A stretch of 64,000 nt of DNA, taken from NCBI RefSeq assembly GCF_040215105.1, contig NZ_CP157875.1:797501-861500 (forward strand), read 5' to 3'. Below are positions 19,654-29,945 of the stretch, one piece after another. The notes below the pieces were generated by a model. The model searched no databases, was not told where the DNA came from, and saw nothing but the letters and a program-made list of their open reading frames with translations. Within the stretch, counting starts at the first letter, position 1. Each line of letters begins with the position of its first letter. Origin of the DNA: Aeromonas veronii (GTDB taxonomy: Bacteria > Pseudomonadota > Gammaproteobacteria > Enterobacterales > Aeromonadaceae). Both the position numbers and the translations under genes were made by a program.

Positions 19654-20043
19654 ATCCCCGCCCGGTTGACAGGCCCACCCCCTGCGGTGGGCCATTTATT
19701 TCTGCATACCGCCTTGTTTTCAGCATGATCCACTGCCTATTCCCCTGTCATCCCCCCTTTCTCTCCGTCGCCATGGGCAAGTAACTGAATGTTAATAGCT
19801 GTTTGAAATTTATGACTGTTATGGCCAGACAAAGCCGTGGACAAGCGTTCACGGGCGGGTTAAGTTGTTTTTTCACCCTATTTTCGGGTGGATGATGGAA
19901 AAAACCGATTTTTCTACTATCGACGACTCCGTACTCGCCTGATCCGTACTCAGACAACCATAAACACACGGGTAGGCGTTGCCGGGAAGCAGCGGACTGT
20001 CGATAGCTTTCGCTTAACGGAGCAAAGCCTGGAGGGCTTTATC
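19654..20043 (+). promoter_or_regulatory. ilvIH upstream region with repeats and a hairpin at the ribosome-binding site
   Basis: This 390-base gap has no supported gene. A hairpin ggcccacc / ggtgggcc near 19671-19692 may end the preceding operon weakly. A 9-base direct repeat tccgtactc occurs at 19928-19936 and 19943-19951, a 15-base period. Just before ilvI, aaagcc-tggag-ggcttt (20024-20040) forms a 6-bp hairpin whose loop and 3' arm hold the Shine-Dalgarno ggagg. In E. coli ilvIH is controlled by Lrp over a long upstream region; I cannot identify such sites here by eye. Confidence 0.5.
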
Positions 20044-21762
20044 ATGGAGATGTTATCAGGCGCCCAGATGGTGGTTAGAGCGCTGGAGGATCAGGGGGTT
20101 GAGCACGTATTCGGCTACCCTGGCGGCTCAGTGCTCGACATCTACGACGCTCTCTTTGAAAACGGCAAGATGGAGCATGTCCTGGTGCGGCACGAGCAAG
20201 CCGCCGTGCACATGGCTGACGGTTACGCCCGTTCCACCGGCAAGGTGGGGACGGTGCTGGTGACCTCGGGGCCCGGTGCCACCAACTGCATCACCGGTAT
20301 CGCGACCGCCTACATGGACTCGATCCCCCTGGTGATCCTGTCCGGTCAGGTGCCGACCAGCATGATCGGGGAAGATGCCTTCCAGGAGACCGACATGATC
20401 GGTATCTCCCGCCCGGTGGTGAAGCACAGCTTCCTGTGCAAGAAGGCCAGCGAGATCCCGGAGGCCATCAAGAAGGCCTATTACATTGCCGCCAGTGGCC
20501 GCCCGGGGCCCGTGGTGGTGGACTTGCCCAAAGACGTGCAGAACCCGAAAGAGAAGTTCCCCTACCAGTATCCGGAGTCCGTCTCTCTGCGTTCCTACAA
20601 TCCGACCAAGGCCGGACATAAGGGTCAGATCAAGCGGGCTGCCAAGCTGCTGGTGGAAGCCAAGCGTCCCGTCATGTACGTGGGGGGCGGCGCCATCAAT
20701 GCCAACGCGGATCACCTGGTGACCAAGCTGGCGGAGCTGTTGAACCTGCCGGTAACCACCACGCTCATGGGACTGGGGGCCTTCTCCGGCATCCATCCGC
20801 AGTTCATCGGTATGCTCGGCATGCACGGCACCTTCGAAGCGAACAAGACCATGCACAACGCGGATCTCATCTTCGCCGTAGGTGCCCGCTTCGATGATCG
20901 CGTCACCAACAATGTGGCCAAGTTCTGCCCCAACGCGACCGTGGTCCATATCGACATCGATCCCACCTCCATCTCCAAGACGGTCCAGGCCCATGTGCCC
21001 ATCGTCGGTTCGGTGGAAACCGTGCTGGAGCAGATGCTGGAGGTGATCCGCGAGTGTGGTTTTGACAACGACAAGCAGGAGCTGGCCGAGTGGTGGGAGC
21101 AGATCGGTCAGTGGCGCTCGCGCAACTGCCTGGCCTACGAGACCTCTCCCAACCTGATCAAGCCCCAGCAGGTCATCGAGGCACTCTACAAGGTGACCAA
21201 GGGGGAGGCCTTCGTTGCCTCGGATGTGGGCCAGCACCAGATGTTTGCCGCCCTCTACTACCCCTTTGCCAAGCCGCGCCAGTGGATCAACTCGGGGGGC
21301 CTTGGCACCATGGGCTTCGGCATTCCGGCTGCCATGGGCGCCCAGTTTGCGAACCCGGAGGCGGTGGTCTGCTGCGTGACTGGTGACGGTTCGGTGCAGA
21401 TGAACATCCAGGAGCTCTCCACCTGCATGCAGTACGGCGTGCCCATCAAGATCATCTCCATCAACAACCGTGCCCTCGGCATGGTCAAGCAGTGGCAGAA
21501 GATGTTCTACGGCGGCCGTCACAGCCACTCCTACATGGAATCCTTGCCGGACTTCGTCAAACTGGCGGAAGCCTATGGCCACGTCGGCATCGCGGTGAGC
21601 GATCCGGCCGAGCTGGAGAGTGCCATGGAGAAGGCCTTCGCCATGAAGGACAGGCTGGTGTTCATGGATATCTCGGTCGACCCGGATGAGCACGTCTATC
21701 CCATGCAGATAAAGTTCGGTGCCATGGACGAGATGTGGCTGAGCAAGACGGAGAGGACCTGA
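20044..21762 (+). CDS. ilvI: Acetolactate synthase large subunit IlvI
   Basis: This thiamine-pyrophosphate enzyme makes acetolactate and acetohydroxybutyrate for valine, leucine and isoleucine. The 572-residue protein has the catalytic Glu region [22 protein letters not shown], the FAD-binding middle domain and the TPP motif [29 protein letters not shown]. Its length fits IlvI (574 in E. coli). The ATG at 20044 gives [10 protein letters not shown]; the next ATG is two codons on. ilvH follows 2 bp later. Confidence 0.96.
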   Translation: MEMLSGAQMVVRALEDQGVEHVFGYPGGSVLDIYDALFENGKMEHVLVRHEQAAVHMADGYARSTGKVGTVLVTSGPGATNCITGIATAYMDSIPLVILSGQVPTSMIGEDAFQETDMIGISRPVVKHSFLCKKASEIPEAIKKAYYIAASGRPGPVVVDLPKDVQNPKEKFPYQYPESVSLRSYNPTKAGHKGQIKRAAKLLVEAKRPVMYVGGGAINANADHLVTKLAELLNLPVTTTLMGLGAFSGIHPQFIGMLGMHGTFEANKTMHNADLIFAVGARFDDRVTNNVAKFCPNATVVHIDIDPTSISKTVQAHVPIVGSVETVLEQMLEVIRECGFDNDKQELAEWWEQIGQWRSRNCLAYETSPNLIKPQQVIEALYKVTKGEAFVASDVGQHQMFAALYYPFAKPRQWINSGGLGTMGFGIPAAMGAQFANPEAVVCCVTGDGSVQMNIQELSTCMQYGVPIKIISINNRALGMVKQWQKMFYGGRHSHSYMESLPDFVKLAEAYGHVGIAVSDPAELESAMEKAFAMKDRLVFMDISVDPDEHVYPMQIKFGAMDEMWLSKTERT

Positions 21763-21764
21763 CG

Positions 21765-22259
21765 ATGAGACACATCATTTCAGTACTGCTGGAGAACGAA
21801 TCCGGCGCCCTGAGCCGTGTGGTGGGTCTCTTCTCCCAGCGCGGCTACAACATCGAGACCCTGACGGTGGCCCCCACCGAGGATCCCACCCTGTCCCGCA
21901 TGACCATCGTCACCATGGGGGACGAGCGGGTGCTGGAGCAGATCCAGAAGCAGTTGCACAAGCTGGTGGACGTGCTCAAGGTGTGCGATCTCAGTGAAGG
22001 GGAGCACATCGAGCGGGAGATCGCCCTGGTCAAGGCCCGCGCCGCCGGTGGTGGTCGTGACGAGCTGAAGCGGCTGGCGGACATCTTCCGTGGCCAGATC
22101 GTCGACGTCACCCCCGAGCTCTACACGGTGCAGCTCGTTGGCACCAGCGAGAAGCTGGATGCCTTCATCAAGACGGCGGCCCAGACCAACGAGATCGTCG
22201 AAGTGGTGCGCTCCGGCGTCTGCGGCATCTCCCGGGCGGACAAGTCCCTGCGTCCCTGA
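21765..22259 (+). CDS. ilvH: Acetolactate synthase regulatory small subunit IlvH
   Basis: The 164-residue subunit starts [33 protein letters not shown], the N-terminal ACT domain that binds valine and confers feedback inhibition. The C-terminal half is the second ferredoxin-like domain. It begins 2 bp after the ilvI stop and is followed by a terminator, so ilvIH is a two-gene operon. Confidence 0.96.
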   Translation: MRHIISVLLENESGALSRVVGLFSQRGYNIETLTVAPTEDPTLSRMTIVTMGDERVLEQIQKQLHKLVDVLKVCDLSEGEHIEREIALVKARAAGGGRDELKRLADIFRGQIVDVTPELYTVQLVGTSEKLDAFIKTAAQTNEIVEVVRSGVCGISRADKSLRP

Positions 22260-22287
22260 TGATGCTGTGATGTCGATATCGAACCAA

Positions 22288-22312
22288 GAGGGCTCTTCGG
22301 AGCCCTTTTTTC
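22288..22312 (+). terminator. ilvIH terminator
   Basis: A stem gggctc / gagccc closed by the very stable ttcg tetraloop and followed by seven Ts. Confidence 0.92.
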
Positions 22313-22635
22313 ATGGTCGGCTGGCAAGGGTGGGCTTGGTCGGAACTGTCATTTTCTTTCAAATGATCGGTAAACTATCCACAAAAGCTGTGGAAAACTC
22401 TGTAGATTAGCGGTGTGTCTGGCGTTAGTTAGCTGATCTTAAAGAGATATTTCAATCTGATCCCGGCTGGATCGCATTTGCACAATCCCTCAGGGAGAGT
22501 GTGAGCGTTTGCTTATCGCCAGCCCCTTGTCCGCTGAGCCCTGCGGGGAAATGGCAGGATCCCGGCGGGATCCTGATTTGATCTTGCGGATCAACATGGC
22601 TCTCGTTGCCCATAAGGAATGGTGCCGACCATCCA
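22313..22635. other. Gap between ilvH and pta
   Basis: About 320 bases with no supported gene. The only clear structure is a perfect inverted repeat caggatccc-ggc-gggatcctg at 22555-22575, not followed by Ts. Its role is unknown. Confidence 0.5.
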
Positions 22636-22667
22636 TAAAAAAACCCGCCAACTGGCGGGTTTTTGAG
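22636..22667 (-). terminator. ackA-pta terminator
   Basis: On the minus strand, aaacccgcca / tggcgggttt with a short loop and seven Ts after the pta stop. The A-rich other flank makes it partly bidirectional. Confidence 0.92.
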
Positions 22668-22686
22668 ATCTCAGGGCTGAGGTCGA

Positions 22687-24840
22687 TTACTCGGCCTGGG
22701 CAGCCTGGATACCGGTCAGGGCGATGGTGTAGACGATGTCGTCCACCAGGGCGCCACGGGACAGGTCGTTGACCGGCTTGCGCATGCCTTGCAGCATGGG
22801 GCCGATGGAGACCAGGTCTGCGGAACGCTGTACCGCCTTGTAGGTGGTGTTGCCGGTGTTCAGGTCCGGGAACACGAACACGGTGGCCTTGCCGGCTACC
22901 GGCGAGTTCGGAGCCTTGGACTTGGCCACGTTCTCCATGATGGCCGCATCGTACTGCAGCGGGCCGTCGATGATGAGGTCGGGACGCTTGGCCTTGGCCA
23001 GCTCGGTCGCTTCGCGCACCTTCTCCACGTCCGCACCGGCGCCAGAGGTTCCGGTGGAATAGGAAATCATGGCCACGCGCGGCTCGATGCCGAAGGCGGC
23101 AGCGGAGTCGGCGGACTGGATGGCGATCTCGGCCAGCTGTTCGGCGCTCGGGTCCGGGTTGATGGCGCAGTCGCCATACACCAGTACCTGATCCGGCAGC
23201 AGCATGAAGAAGATGGAGGAGATGAGGGACGAACCCGGGGCAGTCTTGATGATCTGCATCGGCGGACGAATGGTGTTGGCGGTGGTGTGCACAGCACCGG
23301 ACACCAGACCGTCGACCTCGTTGCGCTCCAGCATCATGGTGCCCAGCACCACGTTGTCTTCCAGCTGCTCGCGAGCGACCACTTCGGTCATGCCCTTGTT
23401 CTTGCGCAGCTCGACCAGACGGGCGACGTAACGCTCGCGTACTTCAACCGGATCGATGATCTCGACGCGATCGGTCAGCACCACGCCCTGCTGTTCGGCG
23501 ACGCGACGGATCTCTTCCGGGTTGCCCAGCAGCACCGGACGGGCGATGCCACGTTCGGCACAGATGGCGGCAGCCTTGATGGTCCGCGGCTCTTCCCCTT
23601 CCGGCAGCACGACGCGCTTGTTGGCCTGACGGGCCAGCTCGGTCAGCTGATAACGGAAGGCGGGCGGGCTCAGACGACGGGAGCGGGTGGACTTGGCAGT
23701 CAGGGACTCGATCCAGTGCTTGTCGATATGGCCGGCCACGTAGTCCTGCACCAGCTCGATACGTTCGCGGTCATCTTCCGGAATATCGACGTTGAAGTTC
23801 TGCAGGCTAACGGCGGTCTGCCAGGTGTTGGTACCGGTGATCATGATCGGCAGGCCGGTGGCCATGGCCTGTTGGCACAGGGCGATGACTTGCGGCTCCG
23901 GATGGTAGTTGCCGGTCAGCAGCAGGGCACCCAGCTTGACGCCGTTCATGGCGGACAGGCAGGCGGAGACGATGACGTCGGAGCGATCGCCGGAGGTCAC
24001 CAGCAGGCTGCCCGGACGGAAGTGCTCGATCATGTTGTGGATGGAGCGGGCACAGAAGGTCACGGTCTGCAGGCGGCGGCTGTCCAGCTCACCCTTGTGC
24101 AGGATCTTGGCGGCCAGGTGCTTGGCGAGATCCTTGGCACGGGGGGCGATCAGCTGGGTGTTCCAGGGGATGCAGCCCAGGATGCGCAGGGGGCTCTTGC
24201 CAAAGACTTGCAGCACTTCCAGGTTGTGGCCGGTGTCGGCGCCGTGGTGATGGGCTTCGAACATCTCGGTCAGGTCGGGGCGGGTCACGCCGTGCTCGTC
24301 AACCGGTGCGCCCACCTTGTTGATGACGCAGCCCACGATGCGGGGGTTGCTGACGCCACCGAAGTTGGAGCAGGCCAGTTCGATGCGCTCTTTGAGCTTC
24401 TGGCTGGAGTCGTTGCCCGGATGGGTCACGAACACCATGTCGGCGTCCAGCGCCTTGGCGACGTCGTAGTTCAGCTTGTTGGCGAACGGCTGCTTGTCGG
24501 TCGGCACCAGGCCTTCGATCACGACCACTTCGGCACCGCTGCTCTTCACGTGCTCTTCGAAGCGCGCAACGATCTCTTCCAGCAGGATGTCGGTGTTGCT
24601 GGAGGTGATCATGTTCTCGGCGTAGGAGAGGGTGAACGGCTCGGGCGGGTTGATGTTGGCAGCGGCGCGGATCACGGCGGTGGAGCGCTCGGCACCGGTT
24701 TCACCCGGACGCGGCTGGGCCACCGGTTTGAAGAAGCTGACATTGACACCGTGACGTTCCATGGCGCGAACGACGCCAAGGCTCACGGAAGTTACGCCGA
24801 CACCAGTGCCGACCGGGATGAGCATAATAGTGCGTGCCAC
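22687..24840 (-). CDS. pta: Phosphate acetyltransferase Pta
   Basis: Pta interconverts acetyl-CoA and acetyl phosphate in the AckA-Pta acetate pathway. The 717-residue protein is the long enterobacterial type. It has an N-terminal P-loop-like DRTGG/BioD-type half starting [18 protein letters not shown] and a C-terminal PTA domain with [25 protein letters not shown] and [17 protein letters not shown]. The start is GTG at 24840, as in E. coli, with aagggg 6-8 bases before it. It follows ackA with an intervening hairpin. Confidence 0.96.
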   Translation of the reverse strand: MARTIMLIPVGTGVGVTSVSLGVVRAMERHGVNVSFFKPVAQPRPGETGAERSTAVIRAAANINPPEPFTLSYAENMITSSNTDILLEEIVARFEEHVKSSGAEVVVIEGLVPTDKQPFANKLNYDVAKALDADMVFVTHPGNDSSQKLKERIELACSNFGGVSNPRIVGCVINKVGAPVDEHGVTRPDLTEMFEAHHHGADTGHNLEVLQVFGKSPLRILGCIPWNTQLIAPRAKDLAKHLAAKILHKGELDSRRLQTVTFCARSIHNMIEHFRPGSLLVTSGDRSDVIVSACLSAMNGVKLGALLLTGNYHPEPQVIALCQQAMATGLPIMITGTNTWQTAVSLQNFNVDIPEDDRERIELVQDYVAGHIDKHWIESLTAKSTRSRRLSPPAFRYQLTELARQANKRVVLPEGEEPRTIKAAAICAERGIARPVLLGNPEEIRRVAEQQGVVLTDRVEIIDPVEVRERYVARLVELRKNKGMTEVVAREQLEDNVVLGTMMLERNEVDGLVSGAVHTTANTIRPPMQIIKTAPGSSLISSIFFMLLPDQVLVYGDCAINPDPSAEQLAEIAIQSADSAAAFGIEPRVAMISYSTGTSGAGADVEKVREATELAKAKRPDLIIDGPLQYDAAIMENVAKSKAPNSPVAGKATVFVFPDLNTGNTTYKAVQRSADLVSIGPMLQGMRKPVNDLSRGALVDDIVYTIALTGIQAAQAE

Positions 24841-24870
24841 TTATTACCCCTTGTTCATTTTTGGGATCAG

Positions 24871-24897
24871 GAAAAGGCCGCCCTGGGGCGGCCTTGC
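24871..24897 (-). terminator. Hairpin between ackA and pta
   Basis: A 10-bp stem aaggccgccc / gggcggcctt with loop ca and a short T run (tttt). It lies in the 69-bp ackA-pta spacer and may reduce read-through into pta or protect the ackA message end. Confidence 0.8.
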
Positions 24898-24909
24898 TCT
24901 ACAGCTAAA

Positions 24910-26112
24910 TTATGCGCCGACCAGTTCCAGCGCATCGTGGGCGATGACCCACTCTTCGTTGGTCGGGATGACCAGGGCCTTGGTGGAACCAGCCTTGGTG
25001 ATCTCGCCACCCTTGCCGAAACGAGCCTTCAGGTTGGCGTCGTGATCGACGTCGAAGCCCAGCAGGCCCAGCTTGTTCAGGGTGATCTCACGGATCGGGG
25101 CGGAGTTCTCGCCGATGCCGCCGGTGAAGACGACGGCGTCCAGACGACCGTCCATGGCAGCGGCGTAAGCGCCGATGTACTTGGCCAGGCGGTAGCAGTA
25201 AACGTCCATGGCGCGCTTGGCTTCTTCCTTGCTGTCGTAGTTGTCTTCAACGAAGCGGCAGTCGGAAGTGACTTCGGTCAGACCCTGCAGGCCGGATTCC
25301 TTGGTCAGCATGGTGTTGATCTCGGCCACGCTCATGCCCAGCTTGTCGTGCAAGAAGAAGATGATGGCCGGATCCAGATCACCGGAACGGGTACCCATCA
25401 CCAGGCCTTCCAGCGGGGTCAGACCCATGGAGGTGTCGACGGACTGGCCGTTCTTGATGGCGCAGACGGAACCGCCGTTGCCCAGGTGGCAGTTGATGAT
25501 GTTCAGCTCGGAGACCGGCTTGTTCAGCTGCTTGGCGGCTTCCAGGCTGATGTAGTAGTGGCTGGTGCCGTGGGCGCCGTAGCGACGGATGCCGTTCTCT
25601 TTGTAGAGCTTGTACGGCAGGGCATACAGGAAGGCTTCTTCCGGCATGGTCTGGTGGAAGGCGGTGTCGAATACGGCAACGTTCTTCTCGGCCAGTTCCG
25701 GGAATACCTTCAGCGCGGCGCGGATGCCGATCAGGTGAGCCGGGTTGTGCAGCGGCGCGTAGGGAATGGCGGCTTCGATGCCGGCGATCACGTCGTCGGT
25801 GATGCGAACGGAAGAGGTGAATTGCTCACCGCCGTGAACCACACGGTGGCCGATGGCGATCAGGTTCTTGGACAGTTCCGGATTGAGCGGCAGGATCTTG
25901 TGAACGATGTAGTCCAGCGCTTCCTGGTGAGCGGCACCGGCACCCAGATCGGCATTGCCTTTCTCGCCGTTCAGCTTCCATTTGATGCGGGCGTCGTCGA
26001 GGTTGAAGCACTCGGCCAGGCCGGACAGCAGGTCATCACCGGTGGTTGCGTCAATGACAGCAAACTTCAGGGACGAGCTGCCACAGTTAAGAACAAGAAC
26101 CAGCTTACTCAT
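24910..26112 (-). CDS. ackA: Acetate kinase AckA
   Basis: AckA converts acetyl phosphate and ADP to acetate and ATP. The 400-residue protein starts [21 protein letters not shown], the family's N-terminal signature. It contains the second signature [11 protein letters not shown] and the ATP-site motif [16 protein letters not shown]. It has normal length. It is the first gene of ackA-pta. The 300 bp separating it from yfbV contain three inverted repeats and presumably both promoters. Confidence 0.97.
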   Translation of the reverse strand: MSKLVLVLNCGSSSLKFAVIDATTGDDLLSGLAECFNLDDARIKWKLNGEKGNADLGAGAAHQEALDYIVHKILPLNPELSKNLIAIGHRVVHGGEQFTSSVRITDDVIAGIEAAIPYAPLHNPAHLIGIRAALKVFPELAEKNVAVFDTAFHQTMPEEAFLYALPYKLYKENGIRRYGAHGTSHYYISLEAAKQLNKPVSELNIINCHLGNGGSVCAIKNGQSVDTSMGLTPLEGLVMGTRSGDLDPAIIFFLHDKLGMSVAEINTMLTKESGLQGLTEVTSDCRFVEDNYDSKEEAKRAMDVYCYRLAKYIGAYAAAMDGRLDAVVFTGGIGENSAPIREITLNKLGLLGFDVDHDANLKARFGKGGEITKAGSTKALVIPTNEEWVIAHDALELVGA

Positions 26113-26414
26113 GAATAAATCCTATCGCAGATTGGGTTGGGTTGGAGGATGCGCCGGACGCGGTGCGTCCAAAAACTTTCAACTTATCCTTATGAGGGTT
26201 GGCAATCTGTTGCTTGCCCCTTGTATAGTGATACAAGACCCGAGATCCAGACGTCCCTGACAGGCCAGTAAATCGTGTACTGGCGTAAAAATTGGGCGTA
26301 CAAAGGATAACCTGATTGTTGAAAAATAACAAAGTATCCTCAACCTTTGTTATTAGCCCTCAAAAAATGTCGAGGTTTTGCCGTTAATGCGTTCAAAAAG
26401 AGCTCGGAGGTAGC
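26113..26414. promoter_or_regulatory. Divergent ackA/yfbV control region with three inverted repeats
   Basis: Perfect dyads occur at 26220-26237 (cttgtat-agtg-atacaag), 26264-26284 (gccagta, 7-base spacer, tactggc) and 26325-26354 (aataacaaag, 10-base spacer, ctttgttatt). The last has 10-bp arms without a T tail, so an operator is more likely than a terminator. I do not match any dyad convincingly to FNR, ArcA or CRP consensus. Confidence 0.6.
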
Positions 26415-26855
26415 ATGAGCATGAACATTTTTGGAACTAAATTACAGCAAGGCCGTCATTATATGACTCTTTGGCCGCGCCGTCCCGAGCTTAATTCCCT
26501 ATTTCCGGAGAACAGGGTGATCAAGGCGACCGAGTTCGCCCTCAAGATCATCCCGGCCCTCGCCGTGCTCAGCGTCATGGTGCAATTCCAGTTCGGCGAG
26601 CAGCACTACTGGCCCTCTGTCATGGCGTCCGTGTTCTTCCTGCTGAGTTTGCCCCTGCAGGGGTATTACTGGCTTGGCCAGCGTGCCGACACCCGGCTGC
26701 CTCCTTCCCTCGCCAGCTGGTATCGGGAGATCAACGGCAAGATGAACGAACAGGGTGGGCGGCGTCAGCTGGTGGCGCAGCCGCGCTACGAAGAGCTGGC
26801 CGATACCTTAAGCGCAGCCTTCAAGCAGTTGGACAAGTCTTTCCTCTATGAGTGA
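26415..26855 (+). CDS. yfbV: YfbV (UPF0208) membrane protein
   Basis: The 146-residue protein contains GRHYMTLWPRRPELNSLFPENRVIKATEFALK, two hydrophobic segments (about residues 42-62 and 70-90) and a conserved C terminus ADTLSAAFKQLDKSFL. It matches E. coli YfbV, reported to insulate the Ter macrodomain. In E. coli the gene also sits beside ackA. The ATG at 26415 follows cggagg closely; the ATG at 26421 is an alternative start. Confidence 0.9.
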   Translation: MSMNIFGTKLQQGRHYMTLWPRRPELNSLFPENRVIKATEFALKIIPALAVLSVMVQFQFGEQHYWPSVMASVFFLLSLPLQGYYWLGQRADTRLPPSLASWYREINGKMNEQGGRRQLVAQPRYEELADTLSAAFKQLDKSFLYE

Positions 26856-26891
26856 GGAAGCCTGCCTGTTTCATTAACATCGATGCACAGT

Positions 26892-26917
26892 CAAAAGGCG
26901 CCATGGGCGCCTTTTCC
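26892..26917. terminator. Bidirectional terminator between yfbV and yfbU
   Basis: A symmetric stem aaaaggcgcc / ggcgcctttt with loop atg, between converging genes. Confidence 0.9.
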
Positions 26918-26927
26918 ATGGCCGTTT

Positions 26928-27428
26928 TCAGGCCGCTAGCACCTTGCTGATCTCCTGAATGGAGAGCTTGTATTGACGGGGGCATTGGCGCCAGGCCGCC
27001 AGCATGCGTTGATATTTGTTGCGCATGGCGATGTCGCTGGAGAGCTCGTCGCAGGGGCAGGGCAGTTCGGGGAAGCGTTTGTCCACTTCCAGCAGGAAGC
27101 AGACATAGTCCGCCAGCTCCCGCTCCTGGCTGCGGCTATAACCGTTGAAGGTCAACCGACTGACCTTGATCTCGCTCTGGGTCACAGGATCCAGATTGCC
27201 CCAGGAGATGGAAAGGGCGTGATGCATCTCCAGGGTGTCGAGTACCTCCTGGCAGGTGGCCAGATCCAGATGGCTGAAGTCTTTCTCCAGTTCGAGGATC
27301 TGCAGGCAGTAACCCCGCTCAATGATGGTGCTGGCCCGCAGATAAAACGCGGCCTTTTCCGGATTGAGTTTGGCCAGGATCTCGTACTGATTGCTCAGGA
27401 TCAGGCGTTCGGTATGGCTCATGTTCAT
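26928..27428 (-). CDS. yfbU: YfbU family protein (UPF0304)
   Basis: The 166-residue soluble protein begins MNMSHTERLILSNQYEILAKLNP and contains IIERGYCLQILELEKDF and LDTLEMHHALSISWGNL, matching E. coli YfbU along its length. The biochemical role is not established. The ATG at 27428 is kept because E. coli YfbU also begins M-x-M two residues ahead of the conserved block; the Shine-Dalgarno is weak. Its neighbour yfbV is also linked to ackA in enterobacteria. Confidence 0.9.
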   Translation of the reverse strand: MNMSHTERLILSNQYEILAKLNPEKAAFYLRASTIIERGYCLQILELEKDFSHLDLATCQEVLDTLEMHHALSISWGNLDPVTQSEIKVSRLTFNGYSRSQERELADYVCFLLEVDKRFPELPCPCDELSSDIAMRNKYQRMLAAWRQCPRQYKLSIQEISKVLAA

Positions 27429-27781
27429 GGGCTGTCTCGCTGGAAAATGAATCTGACACCACGTTAACCCATATTCAGGATGAATTTTTTGATCTGGCAG
27501 GGGAGGTCGGCGAGAAAAACGGGGTTGAAGGAGGCGGCGACCTGACGGGGTTGGTTAATTAATTGTCGCCACCACGGCTTGCATTTTGGACCGGCTCGGC
27601 AAGAATGGAAGCGTCATTTGGCCCATGCCAGATGATCCACCACCAAGGCACCTCACTTGGGTGCAGACTCTCAAAAAGATCCCTCCGCGGCCCTGGGCTT
27701 GCAGGCGGGACGGGGCAGCCAGCTGCTCGCCCTCGTCTCTCAGACAGACGAGCCTTGAAAGATAAAGTGCATCGATAAAAG
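27429..27781. other. Gap between yfbU and bcp with inverted repeats
   Basis: About 350 bases hold no gene I can support; the ORFs on both strands lack start signals and family resemblance. Visible structures are ggcgac ... gtcgcc around 27536-27569 and ctcgtct-ctcagac-agacgag near 27733-27753. On the minus strand this is the yfbU leader/promoter region, so a structured 5' leader or small RNA is possible. Confidence 0.45.
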
Positions 27782-27808
27782 AGGGCCTGCATATGCAGGC
27801 CCGCTTTC
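27782..27808 (-). terminator. Terminator after bcp
   Basis: The palindrome gggcctgcatatgcaggccc is flanked by A- and T-rich sequence, 40 bases beyond the bcp stop. It is a plausible though not perfect terminator. Confidence 0.65.
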
Positions 27809-27843
27809 TATCATTTTGTCCGATATGGGGGTCACGCTTTCGA

Positions 27844-28308
27844 CTAGCTTTTCACCCGTTCGAGCACCACCTGATGGTGATCGCTGGTCTTGAACTTGTC
27901 GAAGCGATGGCTGACCTTGCCCTCTTCATCGATGAGGAAGCTCAGGCGGTGGATGCCGTCATACTCCCTGCCCATGAATTTCTTCGGGCCCCAGACGCCA
28001 AAGGCGTCGGCGACGGCGTGATCCTCATCCGCCAGCAGGCGGAAGTTCAGGTTGTCGCGCTCCTCGAACTTCTTGAGACGCTTGGCCGGATCCGGGCTGA
28101 TGCCGAGCACGACCACATTGAGGGCGGCCAGCTCGGCGTTGACGTCCCGCAGGCCGCAGGCCTGGGTGGTGCAACCCGGGGTCATCGCCTTGGGGTAGAA
28201 ATAGATGAGGACTTTCTTGCCGCGCAGGGAAGAGAGGGTAACCGGGTTGCCGTCCTGATCGGGCAGGGAAAAATCGGGGGCCAGGGTGCCAGCTTGCAAG
28301 GGTTGCAT
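27844..28308 (-). CDS. bcp: Thioredoxin-dependent thiol peroxidase Bcp
   Basis: This peroxiredoxin reduces hydrogen and organic peroxides. The 154-residue protein contains the peroxidatic-Cys motif PKAMTPGCTTQACGLRD; both Cys residues of the atypical 2-Cys pair (CxxxxC) are present. It starts LQAGTLAPDFSLPDQDG, typical of Bcp. The ATG at 28308 follows aggag. The gene lies 18 bp after gcvR in the same direction, as in E. coli. Confidence 0.95.
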   Translation of the reverse strand: MQPLQAGTLAPDFSLPDQDGNPVTLSSLRGKKVLIYFYPKAMTPGCTTQACGLRDVNAELAALNVVVLGISPDPAKRLKKFEERDNLNFRLLADEDHAVADAFGVWGPKKFMGREYDGIHRLSFLIDEEGKVSHRFDKFKTSDHHQVVLERVKS

Positions 28309-28326
28309 GGGATCTCCTAAGTGCCG

Positions 28327-28860
28327 TCAGGCGTATTTGTGGTTGACGAGAAATTCGAAGGACTCGGCGCCCAGCTCACGACAGAAGTCGGCGAAGGCCA
28401 TCTTGGAGCCCGCCTCTTCTCCCAGCTTGGCCAGATTCAGCTGAAAGCTCGCCTTGAGCAGGTTGAACGGCTGCTGTTCCAGGGTAACGGTCTGCATGGC
28501 CTGGATGTCCCAGCCGTGGTCGCTGAAGAACTGGGTGCACTGGCTGACGATGCCGGGCTGATCCCGGATCAGGACATCGGCGCTGGCGCTGATGTCGTAT
28601 TGCAGTGAGTGGTGGCGCTCGGTGCGCTTCATCATGGTGATGAGATCCCACTCCTGGCTGCGCAGTGGCAGGCTAATCTCGAGTTGCATCAGGCTGTTCC
28701 AGTCACCGGACAGCAGCATGATGAAGGTAAATTCGTTACCGAAAATGCCAAGACGGCTGTCGACAATGTTGCAACCGCAGCCACTGACGTGGCGGGTCAC
28801 TTCATTGACGATGCCAGGCCTGTCCGTGCCGATGGCCGTTACGACCAGGTAATGAGTCAT
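28327..28860 (-). CDS. gcvR: Glycine cleavage system regulator GcvR
   Basis: GcvR is an ACT-domain protein that antagonises the activator GcvA when glycine is low. The 177-residue protein has two ACT-like halves: MTHYLVVTAIGTDRPGIVNEVTRHVSGCGCNIVDSRL and a second around ISASADVLIRDQPGIVSQCTQFFSDHGWDIQAM. The ATG at 28860 matches the family start; an ATG six codons upstream is possible. It is divergent from dapA and precedes bcp in the same operon. Confidence 0.94.
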   Translation of the reverse strand: MTHYLVVTAIGTDRPGIVNEVTRHVSGCGCNIVDSRLGIFGNEFTFIMLLSGDWNSLMQLEISLPLRSQEWDLITMMKRTERHHSLQYDISASADVLIRDQPGIVSQCTQFFSDHGWDIQAMQTVTLEQQPFNLLKASFQLNLAKLGEEAGSKMAFADFCRELGAESFEFLVNHKYA

Positions 28861-29057
28861 AAATCGTCTCTCGTCCATTATTGCGAATGCGATGACAGGG
28901 AGCCCTGTGGATGGGTATGGTCGTCAAATCCCTCGCCATGCCCGACTCTTCTGCATCATTTTTAGGCCGGATGGTAACACGGCTTGTCCCTTGCCTCCCT
29001 TGTTTTTAAAAAGGGGCAGCTTTACCATAACGCCCCTGAAAATCGGGAGAAAAATCC

Positions 29058-29945
29058 ATGTTACGCGGTAGTATTGTTGCGCTCGTTACCCCCATGCAGG
29101 CCTCGGGTGAGATCGACTGGCCCAGTCTGGCGGCCCTGGTCGATTATCATGTGAGCGCCGGTACCACGGCCATTGTCGCGGTGGGCACCACGGGGGAGTC
29201 GGTTACCCTGAGCGAAGCGGAACATATCGCAGTGGTGGAGAGAACCGTCGAGTTCGCGGCGGGCCGCATCCCCGTCATCGCTGGTTGCGGCTCCAACAAC
29301 ACGGCCCACGCCATCGCCCTCTCCCGACGCTTCGCCAACTGTGGCGTGGTGGCGGGTCTCTCGGTAACCCCCTATTACAACAAACCCACTCAGGAAGGTC
29401 TCTATCGTCACTATTGTGCGATCGCGGAGGCTAGTGGTCTGCCCCAAATTCTCTATAATGTGCCCGGTCGCACCTGCTGCGACCTCAAACCGGAGACGGT
29501 GGCCAGGCTGGCCAAGGTACCCGGGATCATCGGTCTGAAAGAGGCCACGGGTGATCTGACGCGGACCCCGCTGCTGCGTGAACTGTGCGGGCCGGATTTT
29601 GCGCTTTATAGTGGCGATGATGCCAGTGGATGTGATTTTATGCTGCAAGGGGGCGATGGAGTCATCTCCGTCACTACCAATATTGCAGCGGCCCAGATGG
29701 CCGACATGTGTCGTGCTGCGCTGACCGGTGATGCCGGACGGGCGCATGACATCAACAATCGATTGATGCCGTTGCATCAGACTCTGTTCTGCGAACCGAG
29801 TCCCATCCCGGTGAAGTGGGCCTGTGCCCAGCTGGGATTGATGGCGACGGCCACCTTGCGTCTGCCGCTGACCGACCTCACCCCCGAGGGCGAACAGGCG
29901 ATGGCGCGAGCACTGACGACTGCGGAGTTGATGGCGAGTGTTTAA
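29058..29945 (+). CDS. dapA: 4-hydroxy-tetrahydrodipicolinate synthase DapA
   Basis: DapA condenses pyruvate with aspartate semialdehyde in the lysine/diaminopimelate pathway. The 295-residue TIM barrel has the substrate loop [11 protein letters not shown], the catalytic Tyr in YNVPGRT and the Schiff-base Lys in IGLKEATGD. The start follows gggaga. Its end overlaps the bamC GTG start by 8 bases, giving the dapA-bamC coupling known in enterobacteria. Confidence 0.97.
   Translation: MLRGSIVALVTPMQASGEIDWPSLAALVDYHVSAGTTAIVAVGTTGESVTLSEAEHIAVVERTVEFAAGRIPVIAGCGSNNTAHAIALSRRFANCGVVAGLSVTPYYNKPTQEGLYRHYCAIAEASGLPQILYNVPGRTCCDLKPETVARLAKVPGIIGLKEATGDLTRTPLLRELCGPDFALYSGDDASGCDFMLQGGDGVISVTTNIAAAQMADMCRAALTGDAGRAHDINNRLMPLHQTLFCEPSPIPVKWACAQLGLMATATLRLPLTDLTPEGEQAMARALTTAELMASV

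Noticed and set aside
22789..26118. A plus-strand open frame of more than 1100 codons antisense to both pta and ackA
   Set aside because: It runs opposite two well-conserved genes and crosses their spacer. Its composition (rich in His, Gln, Gly, Val, Leu) is what the complement of high-GC genes gives, and it has no family resemblance.
26220..26237. FNR or CRP site in the ackA upstream region
   Set aside because: The dyad ttgtat-agtg-atacaa has neither the ttgat-N4-atcaa of FNR nor the tgtga-N6-tcaca of CRP, so I call it only an unassigned dyad.
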